Source of the DNA: Agrobacterium tumefaciens
GTDB lineage: Bacteria > Pseudomonadota > Alphaproteobacteria > Rhizobiales > Rhizobiaceae
DNA: 64,000 nt
NCBI GenBank assembly: GCA_025560025.1
Contig: CP048488.1
Span: 124,001-188,000 of the forward strand
Direction: 5' to 3'
Position 1 is the first letter of the stretch. Each line of letters opens with the position of its first letter. The notes under the pieces are model-generated. The model was not told the origin of the DNA. It made no database searches and was given only the letters and a program-made list of their open reading frames with translations. A program made the position numbers and the translations under genes. Positions 1 to 8,880 of this stretch are shown one piece after another.

Positions 1-314
1 ATCTCGGGCGAGTTGTTGAAACCGGCAATATCCGTTCGGTCTACGAACGGCCCCGCCATCCCTATACGAGGGCGCTCCTCGATTCAGTCCCGACGATGGA
101 TCCAAGTGTGCGCAACCTGCCGCCACCGCTACAGGGCGAAATCGATGCAAGCAAAGCTTCCGAAGGCTGCGTTTTCCGGACGCGCTGTCCGTTTGCCATC
201 GACAGATGCGCGTCCGAAACGCCGAGGCTTCGCGAATTCGACTGCCAGCAGGTGGCGTGTCATCGCGCCGAAGACGTGTCACCAGAGGTTTGCCGGAAGG
301 AGATCGCACAATGA
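1..314 (+). CDS. accC: Agrocinopine ABC transporter ATP-binding subunit, C-terminal part
   Basis: This is the last 103 codons of an oligopeptide/dipeptide-type ABC transporter ATPase, open from the window edge. It shows the usual distal signature of OppF/DppF ATPases: RHPYTRALL, then a Cys-containing tail (GCVFRTRCPFA, DRCASETPRL) that resembles the C-terminal metal-binding region of the family. It would energise uptake of agrocinopine from the periplasm. Its stop overlaps the ATG of the next permease (ATGA), so they are cotranslated. The name accC assumes the pTiC58 order of binding protein, two ATPases, two permeases, phosphodiesterase and phosphatase; the letter is less certain than the function. 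The Walker motifs lie outside the window. Confidence 0.8.
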   Translation, partial: LGRVVETGNIRSVYERPRHPYTRALLDSVPTMDPSVRNLPPPLQGEIDASKASEGCVFRTRCPFAIDRCASETPRLREFDCQQVACHRAEDVSPEVCRKEIAQ

Positions 315-1234
315 TAGGCTTCATTATCGCTCGTGCCCTTCGGGCTTCGGTCGTTCTCTTTCTCACCGTGACTTTTGTCTTCATCGTTCTTCGACTGAGC
401 GGCGATCCGGCGCAGACGATGCTGGGCGAGCGTGCAACGCCGGAGGTGCTGGCAGTGTTTCGCGCCGACTGGGGCCTCGACAAGCCGATCCTCCAGCAGT
501 TCCTGATCTATGTGGCCAATGCGTTCCAAGGAAATTTCGGCGTCTCGTCCGCCGACGGTCGCGAGGTCTTTTCGATCATTGCCGAGCGCATACCGAAGAC
601 ACTGGTGCTGACGGTATCCGCTTTTATTCTGAGTGTGCTCGTCGGCATACCGGTGGGGATCGTCGCAGCCGTTCGACGCGATAGTCCTGTCGACAAGGCC
701 GTTATAACGGGAGCTGTGCTTGGGTACAGCGTTCCCAACTTTCTCCTTGGTCTCACTCTCATTTTCGTGTTTGCCGTCTGGCTACGTGTCTTGCCGAGCT
801 CTGGCAGTTCTACCTGGCAGCACGCGATTTTGCCCGTCGCAACCTTCGGCCTGTTCAACGCGGCCACAATCGCGCGCTTTTCCCGCTCGACGCTCATCGA
901 GGTGCTTGAGCAGCCGTACATCGCCGCCGCCCGTGCCGATGGGATCCCAAAGTGGGAGGTCATTCTTCGACACGCGCTGCCTAACGCGGCCATCCCGATG
1001 GTGACCATGCTGGGCTTTGTCGCAGGCGGTCTGCTGGCTGGTTCGGTGCTCATCGAAACCGTCTTTGCCTGGCCTGGCCTGGGAAGCGGTTTCGTTCATG
1101 CAACGACCCACGGCGATCTCAACGTTGTGCAGGCAATGATCCTTCTCTTCACCGCCTTCATGGTCACGATCAACCTGGCCGTCGATATTCTCTACGCAGT
1201 CCTCAATCCGAAGATCAGGCTTCAGAAAAAATGA
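311..1234 (+). CDS. accD: Agrocinopine ABC transporter permease, DppB type
   Basis: Inner-membrane permease of 307 residues, of the DppB/OppB type. It has an N-terminal membrane anchor (about residues 8-30), the family's RLSGDPAQ segment after it, several further membrane segments, and a cytoplasmic EAA loop around residues 196-225 (AAARADG, then RHALPNA) that contacts the ATPase. The ATG at 311 is chosen because it overlaps the preceding stop by four bases; a longer open frame from 206 lies inside the upstream ATPase gene. Its own stop overlaps the start of the second permease, giving a tightly coupled cassette. Substrate specificity for agrocinopine is inferred from the neighbouring accF and accG. 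Confidence 0.85.
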   Translation: MIGFIIARALRASVVLFLTVTFVFIVLRLSGDPAQTMLGERATPEVLAVFRADWGLDKPILQQFLIYVANAFQGNFGVSSADGREVFSIIAERIPKTLVLTVSAFILSVLVGIPVGIVAAVRRDSPVDKAVITGAVLGYSVPNFLLGLTLIFVFAVWLRVLPSSGSSTWQHAILPVATFGLFNAATIARFSRSTLIEVLEQPYIAAARADGIPKWEVILRHALPNAAIPMVTMLGFVAGGLLAGSVLIETVFAWPGLGSGFVHATTHGDLNVVQAMILLFTAFMVTINLAVDILYAVLNPKIRLQKK

Positions 1235-2097
1235 CCCACGCTAAGACACTTGCTTTGCCGAAGGGGCAATTCTGGAATTTTGCCACCCGCACTCCGATCA
1301 GCATCTGGCTGTGCATAATTTGGATAGCCGCGATCGTAATTGTCGGCGCGACGGCACAATGGATCGCACCCTTCGACTATCTGCAACAGGCACCACTTGC
1401 ACGCTTCGCGTTACCAGGTACCCTTCCAGGACATCTGCTTGGGACGGACTATCTAGGACGAGACGTGCTCAGCAATCTGTTCGTTGCGATCCAGATGACG
1501 CTGATGATCGCACTTGCCGGTTCGGTGATTTGTTTGGTTATCGGCACAAGCCTGGGTTTCCTGGCTGCGCATTTTGGTGGCTGGGTCGATAACCTCATTA
1601 TGGGCTTTGCCGATGCCATGCAGTCCGTGCCCTTCATCATCGTGGCACTTGGCGTCCTTGCGTTTTTCGGCTCGAACCCGCTGTTGTTTGTCTTTCTCGC
1701 GGGGATCTACAACTGGTGGCGCTATGCGCGCCTGACACGCGGCCTTGTCCTGAGTGCCAACGAGGACGGATATGCCGAGGCGGCGCGGATCGTCGGCGTT
1801 CCATCATGGCGCATCTACTTGCGTCACATACTTCCAAACATTGCAGGTCCGCTCGTCGTTCAGCTCACCGTGAACTATCCGGAGCTCATTCTGCTCGAGA
1901 GCGGACTGAGCTTCCTCGGGCTCGGCATCCAACCGCCGTCAACTAGCCTCGGGCTTATGGTTGCGGACGGGCGAAATTACCTCGCAATCGCCTGGTGGCT
2001 CGCAGCCTTCCCGGGGGTAGTCCTTGTGTTCACAACCCTCTCCATAAGCCTGCTTGGCGACTATTTGCGCGATCGTCTCGACGCGCGGCTCCGATAA
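1231..2097 (+). CDS. accE: Agrocinopine ABC transporter permease, DppC type
   Basis: Second transporter permease, 288 residues, of the DppC/OppC type. The sequence shows the DppC hallmark after the first membrane segment (GHLLGTDYLGRDVLS near residues 69-83) and an EAA loop around residues 177-203 (YAEAARIVG, RHILPN). It overlaps the upstream permease by four bases and is followed 16 bases later by accF. It would pair with that permease to form the membrane channel for agrocinopine import. Function as a dipeptide-type permease is clear; the opine substrate is inferred from context. Confidence 0.85.
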   Translation: MTHAKTLALPKGQFWNFATRTPISIWLCIIWIAAIVIVGATAQWIAPFDYLQQAPLARFALPGTLPGHLLGTDYLGRDVLSNLFVAIQMTLMIALAGSVICLVIGTSLGFLAAHFGGWVDNLIMGFADAMQSVPFIIVALGVLAFFGSNPLLFVFLAGIYNWWRYARLTRGLVLSANEDGYAEAARIVGVPSWRIYLRHILPNIAGPLVVQLTVNYPELILLESGLSFLGLGIQPPSTSLGLMVADGRNYLAIAWWLAAFPGVVLVFTTLSISLLGDYLRDRLDARLR

Positions 2098-2113
2098 ACA
2101 GAAGGAAAAGAAA

Positions 2114-2914
2114 ATGAATCCGCTCAGAATGACTCCACAGACGATCCGTCTGGGAGGACACCGAGGTCATAGTGCCGGCGCCCCGGAGAACACTCTCGCG
2201 GCGTTCAGGAAGGCGTTCGAATTTGGTGGCCGCGACGTCACTTGTGAAACCGATCTAGGAATTACCCGCGACGGCGAACTTGTCCTGATTCACGACAAGA
2301 CGGTTGACCGCACCACCAACGGCCACGGTCTGGTGCAGAACATGACGTATTCCGAACTGTCCAAGCTCGATGCCGGAAGTTGGTTCAGTTCGGAGTTTGT
2401 CGGAGAGCGTGTGCCGCTACTTAAGGACGCGCTTCAGCTCGCCCGTGAGCTTGGCATTATCTATCAGCTTGAACTGAAGATCTACGACGCGAACGACGTC
2501 TTCTTCCCAAAGTTGAGGACGCTCATCGATGAATTGGGCTGTGCGGATCTCCTCCAGTTCTCTTCCTTCGACTACGTTCAGCTGAAGGCCGTCAAGGAAG
2601 CAATTCCCGAGGTACCGACCGTTGGCCTGATGCATTCGCGCCTCATCGATCCAGCCGCCCTTGCCCGTCAGGCCAATCTCGATGCCATGAACATCGAGAT
2701 CTACCATTTCGCCAGCGGTGAAGCCCGCCAACTCCACAACGAGGGATTTGCCGCTTTTTGCTACCTACCGACGGGGTACCATGAAAAACTCGCGCAGTAC
2801 GGCGTGGACGTGGAAACGCAGCTCGTTCAGTGGGTTCGTGAAGGTCAGTTGGATCAGTTGCTCGGAGACGACGTCGCACAGGTCGCCAGGCTCAAGGACC
2901 GTGCAAATGGCTGA
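2114..2914 (+). CDS. accF: Agrocinopine phosphodiesterase (glycerophosphodiester phosphodiesterase family)
   Basis: Cytoplasmic enzyme of 266 residues in the glycerophosphodiester phosphodiesterase superfamily. Catalytic signature residues are visible: HRG at residues 16-18, Glu45 and Asp47 in CETD, and His60 in LIHD. It is expected to hydrolyse the sugar-phosphodiester opine agrocinopine to a sugar plus a sugar phosphate, the latter being the substrate of accG. The start is the ATG at 2114, preceded by a purine-rich site (gaaggaaaag). The stop overlaps accG by eight bases. A diverged 3' fragment of a second copy lies on the other strand at 51916-52222. The T-DNA enzyme acs belongs to the same superfamily. 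Confidence 0.88.
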   Translation: MNPLRMTPQTIRLGGHRGHSAGAPENTLAAFRKAFEFGGRDVTCETDLGITRDGELVLIHDKTVDRTTNGHGLVQNMTYSELSKLDAGSWFSSEFVGERVPLLKDALQLARELGIIYQLELKIYDANDVFFPKLRTLIDELGCADLLQFSSFDYVQLKAVKEAIPEVPTVGLMHSRLIDPAALARQANLDAMNIEIYHFASGEARQLHNEGFAAFCYLPTGYHEKLAQYGVDVETQLVQWVREGQLDQLLGDDVAQVARLKDRANG

Positions 2915-3725
2915 TCGGGACACATCGACATCTCACGCAGGAGAAACAGCTTCGATTGTGGAAGAGATCGCGCGCAAGGCAGGCGACCTTGCCCTCGCTC
3001 ATTTCCGCTCCCTATCGAGCCTGTCGGTCGAGACCAAGGGACATCTCGATCTTGTGACGAAGGCGGACAAGGAGGTCGAAACATTTCTTATCGCGCAGTT
3101 GCGGGAGGCGTTTCCCGCAGACGGCATATTTGGAGAAGAAGGGGGCGAAATCAAAGGGCGTTCAGGTCGTATCTGGGTGATCGATCCGATTGATGGGACA
3201 TTCAATTTCGTCCGCGGCGGTCAGAACTGGGCAATTTCCATCGGTCTCTATGAAAACAAGCGTCCTACATTCGGGGTTATCTTCGCTCCAGTCCGAAACC
3301 TGATGTTTGTTGGAGGGAAAACGGTGGAGACGAAGCTCAACGGCATGGCGGTCAAGCCACTTCCGCCGCTCGATATGTCGCGTGCATCGACCGGGTTCAG
3401 CTACCATCCTTCGGCTTCGACAGCGGACAGGCTCGAAGTCATCCGTTATATCTCGGATGATCTCAATATCAGCTTCCGTTTCTGCGGCGCTGCGACACTC
3501 TCGATGGTCGAGGTGGCCATGGGCGAGACAGATGGCTACGTTTCATTGGGAGACTCGACGTGGGACGTTATGGCAGCGTTGCCTATTTTGAGCAATCTGG
3601 GTGTTGCGGATACGATCGACTGGGACAGGACCGACTTGTCGGCCAAACTCCGGTTTGCTTGTGGCAGCCACGACTTCCTGGAGAAGGTGAAGCCGTTGCT
3701 CGATAAAGTGGCGCTGGCCGCATAA
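2907..3725 (+). CDS. accG: Agrocinopine-derived sugar-phosphate phosphatase (inositol monophosphatase family)
   Basis: A 272-residue phosphatase of the inositol monophosphatase/FBPase family. Both metal-binding motifs are present: GEEGGE followed by WVIDPIDGTFNF, and the C-terminal WDVMAALPIL. It probably removes phosphate from the sugar phosphate released by accF, as AccG does in agrocinopine breakdown (arabinose 2-phosphate in the pTiC58 system). The ATG at 2907 overlaps the accF stop, and the accG stop overlaps the next gene (TAATG), so translation is coupled through the module. A second copy lies at 51147-51923 on the minus strand. Confidence 0.87.
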   Translation: MADRDTSTSHAGETASIVEEIARKAGDLALAHFRSLSSLSVETKGHLDLVTKADKEVETFLIAQLREAFPADGIFGEEGGEIKGRSGRIWVIDPIDGTFNFVRGGQNWAISIGLYENKRPTFGVIFAPVRNLMFVGGKTVETKLNGMAVKPLPPLDMSRASTGFSYHPSASTADRLEVIRYISDDLNISFRFCGAATLSMVEVAMGETDGYVSLGDSTWDVMAALPILSNLGVADTIDWDRTDLSAKLRFACGSHDFLEKVKPLLDKVALAA

Positions 3726-4183
3726 TGCGGCGCGCCTCTGACAATAACGGTCACAGATCGCCACTGGTCGACGCGGACCAATGCGGCGCGATTTGCGTAC
3801 GCTCGACAAGCCTTGTTAACAGCGAGATGGAAGCGCTTCTGATCACCAGCCGCGAAACTGGCCGCTGGGTAATCCCCAAGGGCTGGTCGGAGGGCAGGAA
3901 AAAGCTTCATCGAGTCGCACGGGAGGAAGCTTGGGAAGAAGCCGGCGTGCGGGGAAGAGTCTGCAAAAACCCGTATGGTCACTACCGATATGACAAGAAG
4001 GTATCACATGACGAATTCATCCCTTGTCTGGTTCAGGTTCACCTGCTGACCGTATCGACCCTGAAGGATGATTTCCCCGAGAAAGGACAACGCCAGATCA
4101 GGTGGTTTTCTCCGGAGGAAGCTTCTGGATTGGTTATCGAGCCGGAGCTCAAACAACTGCTTTTAAAGCTGCGACAGCAGTGA
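3725..4183 (+). CDS. Nudix hydrolase
   Basis: A 152-residue Nudix-fold protein. It carries PKGWSEGRKKLHRVA followed by REEAWEEAGVRG, a Nudix box with the variant (E/Q)EAWEEAG core seen in many rhizobial diphosphoinositol-polyphosphate-phosphatase-like Nudix proteins. The expected reaction is hydrolysis of a nucleoside diphosphate linked to another group, but the substrate cannot be read from sequence. It starts within the accG stop codon, so it is part of the same transcript. A frameshifted second copy sits next to accG' near the T-DNA border, which suggests accF-accG-Nudix travel as a unit. Confidence 0.75.
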   Translation: MRRASDNNGHRSPLVDADQCGAICVRSTSLVNSEMEALLITSRETGRWVIPKGWSEGRKKLHRVAREEAWEEAGVRGRVCKNPYGHYRYDKKVSHDEFIPCLVQVHLLTVSTLKDDFPEKGQRQIRWFSPEEASGLVIEPELKQLLLKLRQQ

Positions 4184-4203
4184 CCCACACAATTGAGGAC
4201 GAC

Positions 4204-5187
4204 ATGGACATCGAACTTCTCAAGAAAACACCCGACCTAAGAGCCATAGCAGATATCCGGCTGGCGACCCTCGAGGACGGTCCGGCGCGTGGCCAACGGC
4301 TGTTGATCGCTCGAAATGCAACAGGAATTGCGTTCGAAGTGGCGTTGGATCGCGGCTTCGATATTTCCAGCCTTTCGTTTAGGGGGACCAATATTGGTTG
4401 GAACTCGCCGACTCAGATGCGTTTTCCAATGGTTGATCCAGGCTCCGAAGGCGGCTGGGCTTTCATGCGCAACTTCGATGGCTTCCTTGTGACATGCGGG
4501 CTCGACCACATCAGCCGTCCTCTGGAAGTTGATATTGCCCACTATAATCATCCGCACCTGAAGACGAAAAGCATGCCTCAGCATGGCCGAATCTCGACCG
4601 AAAAAGCAAGATTGGTCGGATATGACGTCGACCCAGAATCCGGTGAGATCTTCTGTGAGGGGATCGTCAGGCAGGCAAGTGTCTTCGGCGAAAACCTGGA
4701 GCTGAGACGGAGGATCACTTTACCAGTCTTTGGTCAGGCGCTGCGGATTGACGACACAGTGACAAACCGGGGGTTTCGCCCGTCTGGACATGCAATAATC
4801 TATCACCTGAACTACGGCTATCCGTTTCTGGATCAGAACCTCGAGATCACGGGTCTTCCTGAGCTCCTTGCGGCAAAATTGGTCGTGGATCCACCTCGGC
4901 CAAGTGACGATTACGGCGAATACGTCGACTCGGTCGATAGCCTAGAGATTCCGGAAGCGGATCCGATCGTTGTCAGCAACCGTGAACTCGACATATCCGT
5001 CGGCCTGACGTTCACTCGCGACCAACTGAACAAGCTTGCTATCTGGAGAGCTTATCAGTCTGGAGTGTTTGCGCTCGGCGTCGAACCCCGCACCGACCTG
5101 GCACAGGACAGACCTTTGCTTCTGCCTGGCGAAAGCTGCAAGAACTCGTTGCAAGTTGAACTGACCGATTGCTGTTGTTCCAACTAA
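4204..5187 (+). CDS. Aldose-1-epimerase-like protein (DUF4432 type)
   Basis: A 327-residue protein of the galactose-mutarotase/DUF4432 type: it has [30 protein letters not shown] and NYGYPF segments with the pattern typical of these sugar-binding beta proteins. It likely binds or interconverts a sugar released from the opine. The ATG at 4204 follows a gaggac stretch and the gap to the Nudix gene is 20 bases, consistent with one operon. It is the last intact gene of the acc-linked cluster; the next gene is broken. Family assignment is by eye. Confidence 0.6.
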   Translation: MDIELLKKTPDLRAIADIRLATLEDGPARGQRLLIARNATGIAFEVALDRGFDISSLSFRGTNIGWNSPTQMRFPMVDPGSEGGWAFMRNFDGFLVTCGLDHISRPLEVDIAHYNHPHLKTKSMPQHGRISTEKARLVGYDVDPESGEIFCEGIVRQASVFGENLELRRRITLPVFGQALRIDDTVTNRGFRPSGHAIIYHLNYGYPFLDQNLEITGLPELLAAKLVVDPPRPSDDYGEYVDSVDSLEIPEADPIVVSNRELDISVGLTFTRDQLNKLAIWRAYQSGVFALGVEPRTDLAQDRPLLLPGESCKNSLQVELTDCCCSN

Positions 5188-5221
5188 AGGAGCTGGTAGG
5201 GCCTCAAACGGGGGACAGGAA

Positions 5222-5317
5222 ATGAAACGCGTCATGATCGTCGGTTGCCCAGGTGCTGGAAAATCCACGCTTGCGAAGCAACTCGCCAAGATCACCGATC
5301 TTCCTCTCGTACAGTAG
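5222..5317 (+). pseudogene. N-terminal stub of a P-loop nucleotide kinase
   Basis: Thirty-one codons encode [20 protein letters not shown] and a few more residues, a textbook Walker A start of a small adenylate-kinase/topology-modulator-like P-loop protein. The reading frame then hits TAG exactly where the IS21-type sequence begins (about 5311). The remainder of the gene is absent. It follows the epimerase-like gene by 34 bases in the same direction, so it was probably the next gene in the sugar operon before the IS21 rearrangement removed it. Confidence 0.65.
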
Positions 5318-6020
5318 CTCGACGCGCCGAGCACGCCGAGGAACAGTTCCGCCTCGCGGATCTCACCGGTCTTGCGATCGACAATCGGCACCTTCTTGCC
5401 GGAATAATCAACGAAGACTTTGTCGCCGGCGATGTGTTCCTGGCGCATCGTCGGTGACAGGCGCTTCTCAAAGCCGCGGAACAGCTCGCAAAAACGGCTA
5501 TATCCATACCCATCCGGATGGGCGCTGCGGTATTCCTCCCAAAGAATCAGCAGCGTCACGCCTGGCTTCTTCAGCTCGATTGAAAGCGGTCCCCAGTCGG
5601 GCTCTTGGCGCAGTCGCTGGCTCCGCTTGACGCCGGGGTGAACGAAGAGCTTGGCCTCGAGAACATCGTCTGTCAGGCCGCTGGCGAGGGCCCAACTCAG
5701 CCCTGCCATCGCAGCCCGCTTCAAGTTGTCCTGCACGGTGCTGCGAGCAATGCCAAGCATTACAGCGATCTCGCGGCTACTCGTTCCGCTACCCGCAAGC
5801 CGCAGCATTTGTCGTATGTGTCGCATGGTCAGCTTTCTTTTTGCAGGCATTAAATTCCCCTCGTGGATATCGAGGGGACACATGCCAATGTTGCTGACCC
5901 AGGGGAACTTGAGTGCCGGAAACTGACCGGTTATTGATAGGAATGGTGGCCGGCTTCAGATCGGAACGGTGGCCGGTCAATGATTGGAATGGCGGCCGGG
6001 TTCAGAGTGGAATTCGCACA
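5311..6020 (-). mobile_element. IS21-family element remnant (one end and truncated istA)
   Basis: Left part of an IS21-family insertion sequence read on the minus strand. The end at about 6020 starts TGTGCGAATTCCAC. Behind it are three spaced copies of a roughly 20-base unit (variants of ggccaccattcc around 5936-6000), the multiple terminal repeats characteristic of IS21 elements. The istA gene follows and is cut at about 5311. The istB gene and the other terminus are missing, so the element cannot move by itself. Confidence 0.75.
5313..5850 (-). pseudogene. istA: Truncated IS21-family transposase IstA
   Basis: The first 179 codons of an IstA transposase: MPAKRKLTMRHIRQMLRLAG start, an N-terminal helix-turn-helix (SSREIAVMLGIARSTVQDNL), and the beginning of the DDE catalytic core (GDKVFVDYSGKKV, then [12 protein letters not shown]). 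The coding sequence then runs into antisense DNA of the neighbouring stub and epimerase gene. The C-terminal catalytic residues are lost, so it should be inactive. Confidence 0.8.
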
Positions 6021-6326
6021 TCTAACTTTTGTGCTTAAAATGGACAATGCCTTTGCGGCAAACTTAGGCGCAATCCCTACAGCTTTCCACCAATTCCGCG
6101 ACGGACAAAGTTGGTCGACGGTAGCCTGCGGCCTGTGCGACGAGCGCCTCAAGCACCAAAGCCGGAAATATAATTTCGACCATATTACAGATGAAACGAG
6201 ATTCAAATTTGTCGACATATCTTTTGTTGCTACGTTAAACCGAAGGCTTATTATTGAAGCTAAGGCTTTGAATTCCCATACGGTTTACGTCGATTCTGGT
6301 ATCGACTTCGATGAAAGTATGTAAAA
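6021..6326 (+). other. Intergenic region upstream of virH1
   Basis: About 306 bases between the IS21 terminus and virH1. It is more AT-rich than the acc genes and should hold the VirG-dependent virH promoter. The best vir-box-like match I can see is weak (TATTATTGAAGC near 6252-6263). A 114-codon open frame across it begins inside the IS21 terminal repeats and looks accidental. Confidence 0.4.
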
Positions 6327-7586
6327 ATGATCACGAGCAGCATTTCTGGGACCGACCAGCAGTTTCAAAACGCCACGCAGCCAAAAGAGCTCGATCCTGA
6401 TGCTGTTCCTGTAAGCAGGCTTGATTCTGAAGGCCATGAAATTTTTGCTGAATGGCGACCTAAGCGCCCGTTCCTTCGGAGGGAGGACGGCGTCTTTTTG
6501 GTTCTCCGCGCGGATGATATCTTTCTGCTGGGCACCGATCCTCGTACGAGGCAAATAGAAACAGAACTCATGTTAAATCGAGGCGTAACCCGCGGCGCCG
6601 TTTTCGACTTAATCCGCTACAGCATGCTCTTTTCAAACGGCGAGGTCCATGTGAAACGGCGCTCAGCCTTTGCGAAGACCTTTGCATTCCGGATGATCGA
6701 CGCGCTACGCCCGGAGATCACGAAGTTAACGGAGCATTTGTGGGACGATGTACCGAGAGTTGACGATTTTGACTTTGCTGAAATGTACGCGTCGAAATTG
6801 CCTGCGCTAACGATTGCCAGTGTACTTGGTTTGCCATTTGGGGATGCACCTTTCTTCACACGACTTGTTTACAACGTTTCGCGCTGCTTAAGTCCTTCGT
6901 GGGGAGAAGACGATTTTCCGGAGATTGAGGCTTCTGCCGTCGAGCTCCAGGATTATGTCCGGGCAGTGGTAGCGGATCGCAGCCGACGTATAAGCGATGA
7001 CTTCCTCTCTTGCTACTTGAAAGCGGTGCGGGAAGAAGGAACGCTTTCACCCATCGAGGAGATCATGCAATTGGTGTTTCTCATACTCGCCGGAAGCGAT
7101 GCAACTCGTAACGCGATGGTGATGCTGCCGACTCTTTTGCTGCAAAATCCTGTTGTCTGGTCCTCTCTATGCCACGATCAATCCGGCGTCGCGGCCGCAG
7201 TGGAGGAAGGGCTTCGCTTCGAGCCATCAGTTGGGTCTTTCCCGCGGTTGGCGCTCGAAGATATTGATCTGGATGGGTACGTATTGCCAAAGGGAAGTTT
7301 CCTAGCCCTAAGCATCATGTCCGGCCTGCGGGACGAGAGACACTACGAGCATCCTCAGCTTTTTGACATAAAACGCAAACAAATGCGCAGGCACCTCGGA
7401 TTTGGCGCGGGTGTGCATCGGTGCCTCGGCGAAGCTCTGGCGCGGATTGAATTGCAAGAAGGACTTAGAACACTTCTGCGCCGCGCGCCGAGCCTTAGGG
7501 TGACAGGCGACTGGCCACGGATGATAGGTCACGGGGGTGCACGGCGCGCCACGGGGATGACAGTCAATCTGGGCGTCGATCGGTGA
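6327..7586 (+). CDS. virH1: Cytochrome P450 VirH1
   Basis: A soluble bacterial cytochrome P450 of 419 residues, also known as pinF1. The haem-binding loop FGAGVHRCLGEALAR carries the axial Cys near the C-terminus, and the I-helix oxygen-activation segment LAGSDATRNA is intact. It is part of the vir regulon and is thought to act on plant phenolics, although no substrate is established for VirH1. The ATG at 6327 follows gtatgtaaaa with no strong ribosome site. virH2 follows after 76 bases in the same direction, probably in one transcript. Confidence 0.88.
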   Translation: MITSSISGTDQQFQNATQPKELDPDAVPVSRLDSEGHEIFAEWRPKRPFLRREDGVFLVLRADDIFLLGTDPRTRQIETELMLNRGVTRGAVFDLIRYSMLFSNGEVHVKRRSAFAKTFAFRMIDALRPEITKLTEHLWDDVPRVDDFDFAEMYASKLPALTIASVLGLPFGDAPFFTRLVYNVSRCLSPSWGEDDFPEIEASAVELQDYVRAVVADRSRRISDDFLSCYLKAVREEGTLSPIEEIMQLVFLILAGSDATRNAMVMLPTLLLQNPVVWSSLCHDQSGVAAAVEEGLRFEPSVGSFPRLALEDIDLDGYVLPKGSFLALSIMSGLRDERHYEHPQLFDIKRKQMRRHLGFGAGVHRCLGEALARIELQEGLRTLLRRAPSLRVTGDWPRMIGHGGARRATGMTVNLGVDR

Positions 7587-7662
7587 GGTCACCGTTCCGT
7601 TCGGTTGACGGAGATGAGGTTGAGTATCACAGCCAGGATTAAATGAACCGGGAGAACTCCCA

Positions 7663-8838
7663 ATGCAATTGGCACCAGTGGATCGCGTAACCACAATCGA
7701 CGACCTTACACTTGATCCCTATCCGATTTATCGCCGAATGCGCGCGCAGACCCCGGTGGTGCGGGTCGCCTCAGTGATGCGAACGTTTCTGACCAAGGCC
7801 TCCGATACGAAGATGGTGAAGGATCAGCCCAGGCGCTTCAGTTCGGATGACCCCAACACGCCAATGAAGCCGGCCTTCCAGGCCCATACTCTAATGCGCA
7901 AGGACGGCGCGGAACACGCCCGCGAAAGAATGGCCATGGCTAAGGCCTTTGCTCCCAAAACGACCGCGGAGCATTGGGCGGCGATCTATCGGGACATTGT
8001 AAACGAGTATCTTGATCGCCTTTCCCGCGGCAGCACAGTAGATCTGTTCGCGGAGATCTGCGGCCCAGTGGCTGCCCGTATCCTGGCTCATATCCTTGGA
8101 ATTAGCGAAGCATCCGACGCAGAAATGATACGTTGGTCGCAGCGGCTAATTGAAGGGGCGGGCAACTTCGGATGGCGGCCTGAGCCTTTCGAGCGGGCAA
8201 ACGAAGCCAATGCGGAGATGAACCGGCTCTTCGACAACTTGGTCGAAAAGCACCGGGCGGAACCGAACCCCTCGGCTTTCGCGATCATGGTGACCGCGTC
8301 TGATCCCATACCCATGAGCCAGATTTACGCCAACATCAAAATCGCCGTCGGCGGAGGCATCAACGAGCCTCGCGACGCTCTTGGCACGATCATCTATGGA
8401 TTGCTGACCAATCCGGAGCAGTTCGAGGAGGTTAAGAGGCAGCAGTGCTGGGGGCAAGTCTTCGAGGAGGGCGTGCGCTGGGTTGCTCCGATCCAGGCGA
8501 GTTCGCGCCTCGTCCTGGAGGACACGGAAATTCGCGGTTTTCTTGTCCCGAAGGGCGATACCGTGATGACCATCCAAGCCTCTGCCAATCGTGATGAAGA
8601 TGTCTTTGACGACGGAGAGCGCTTCAATGTCTTCCGCCAGAATAATGCGCACCAGTCCTTCGGCTCGGGGCCGCATCACTGTGCCGGTGCGCAAATCTCG
8701 CGTCAAACCGTCGGGGCGATCATGTTGCCTACGCTGTTTGAACGTTTTCCGAACATGACGCTGACTAACCCGGACGCGGTGCAATGGCGCGGCTTCGGCT
8801 TCCGCGGACCGATTAGTCTACCGGTTACGCTTATATAA
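7663..8838 (+). CDS. virH2: Cytochrome P450 VirH2
   Basis: A 391-residue cytochrome P450, second gene of the virH (pinF) operon. The haem loop FGSGPHHCAGAQISR is present. The I-helix reads AVGGGINEPRDALG, lacking the usual acidic residue-Thr pair, while virH1 keeps it. VirH2 is known to O-demethylate phenolic vir inducers such as ferulate, so it can lower inducer levels and toxicity. The ATG follows gggagaactcccaatg, an acceptable ribosome site. The long reading frame antisense to it (8146-8784) is a codon-bias shadow. Confidence 0.88.
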   Translation: MQLAPVDRVTTIDDLTLDPYPIYRRMRAQTPVVRVASVMRTFLTKASDTKMVKDQPRRFSSDDPNTPMKPAFQAHTLMRKDGAEHARERMAMAKAFAPKTTAEHWAAIYRDIVNEYLDRLSRGSTVDLFAEICGPVAARILAHILGISEASDAEMIRWSQRLIEGAGNFGWRPEPFERANEANAEMNRLFDNLVEKHRAEPNPSAFAIMVTASDPIPMSQIYANIKIAVGGGINEPRDALGTIIYGLLTNPEQFEEVKRQQCWGQVFEEGVRWVAPIQASSRLVLEDTEIRGFLVPKGDTVMTIQASANRDEDVFDDGERFNVFRQNNAHQSFGSGPHHCAGAQISRQTVGAIMLPTLFERFPNMTLTNPDAVQWRGFGFRGPISLPVTLI

Positions 8839-8880
8839 TCGTAACCACTGTCGCTTGGCATTAAGCCGTAGAAAGGGATC

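Noticed and set aside
206..684. Alternative frames across the accC/accD junction
   Set aside because: They overlap clear transporter genes; extension of accD to 206 would run inside the ATPase gene.
5980..6324. 114-codon frame upstream of virH1
   Set aside because: It begins inside IS21 terminal repeats, has no recognisable domain and overlaps the expected virH promoter.
8146..8784. Long antisense frame opposite virH2
   Set aside because: It mirrors the codon bias of a well-identified P450 gene and has no protein-like features.
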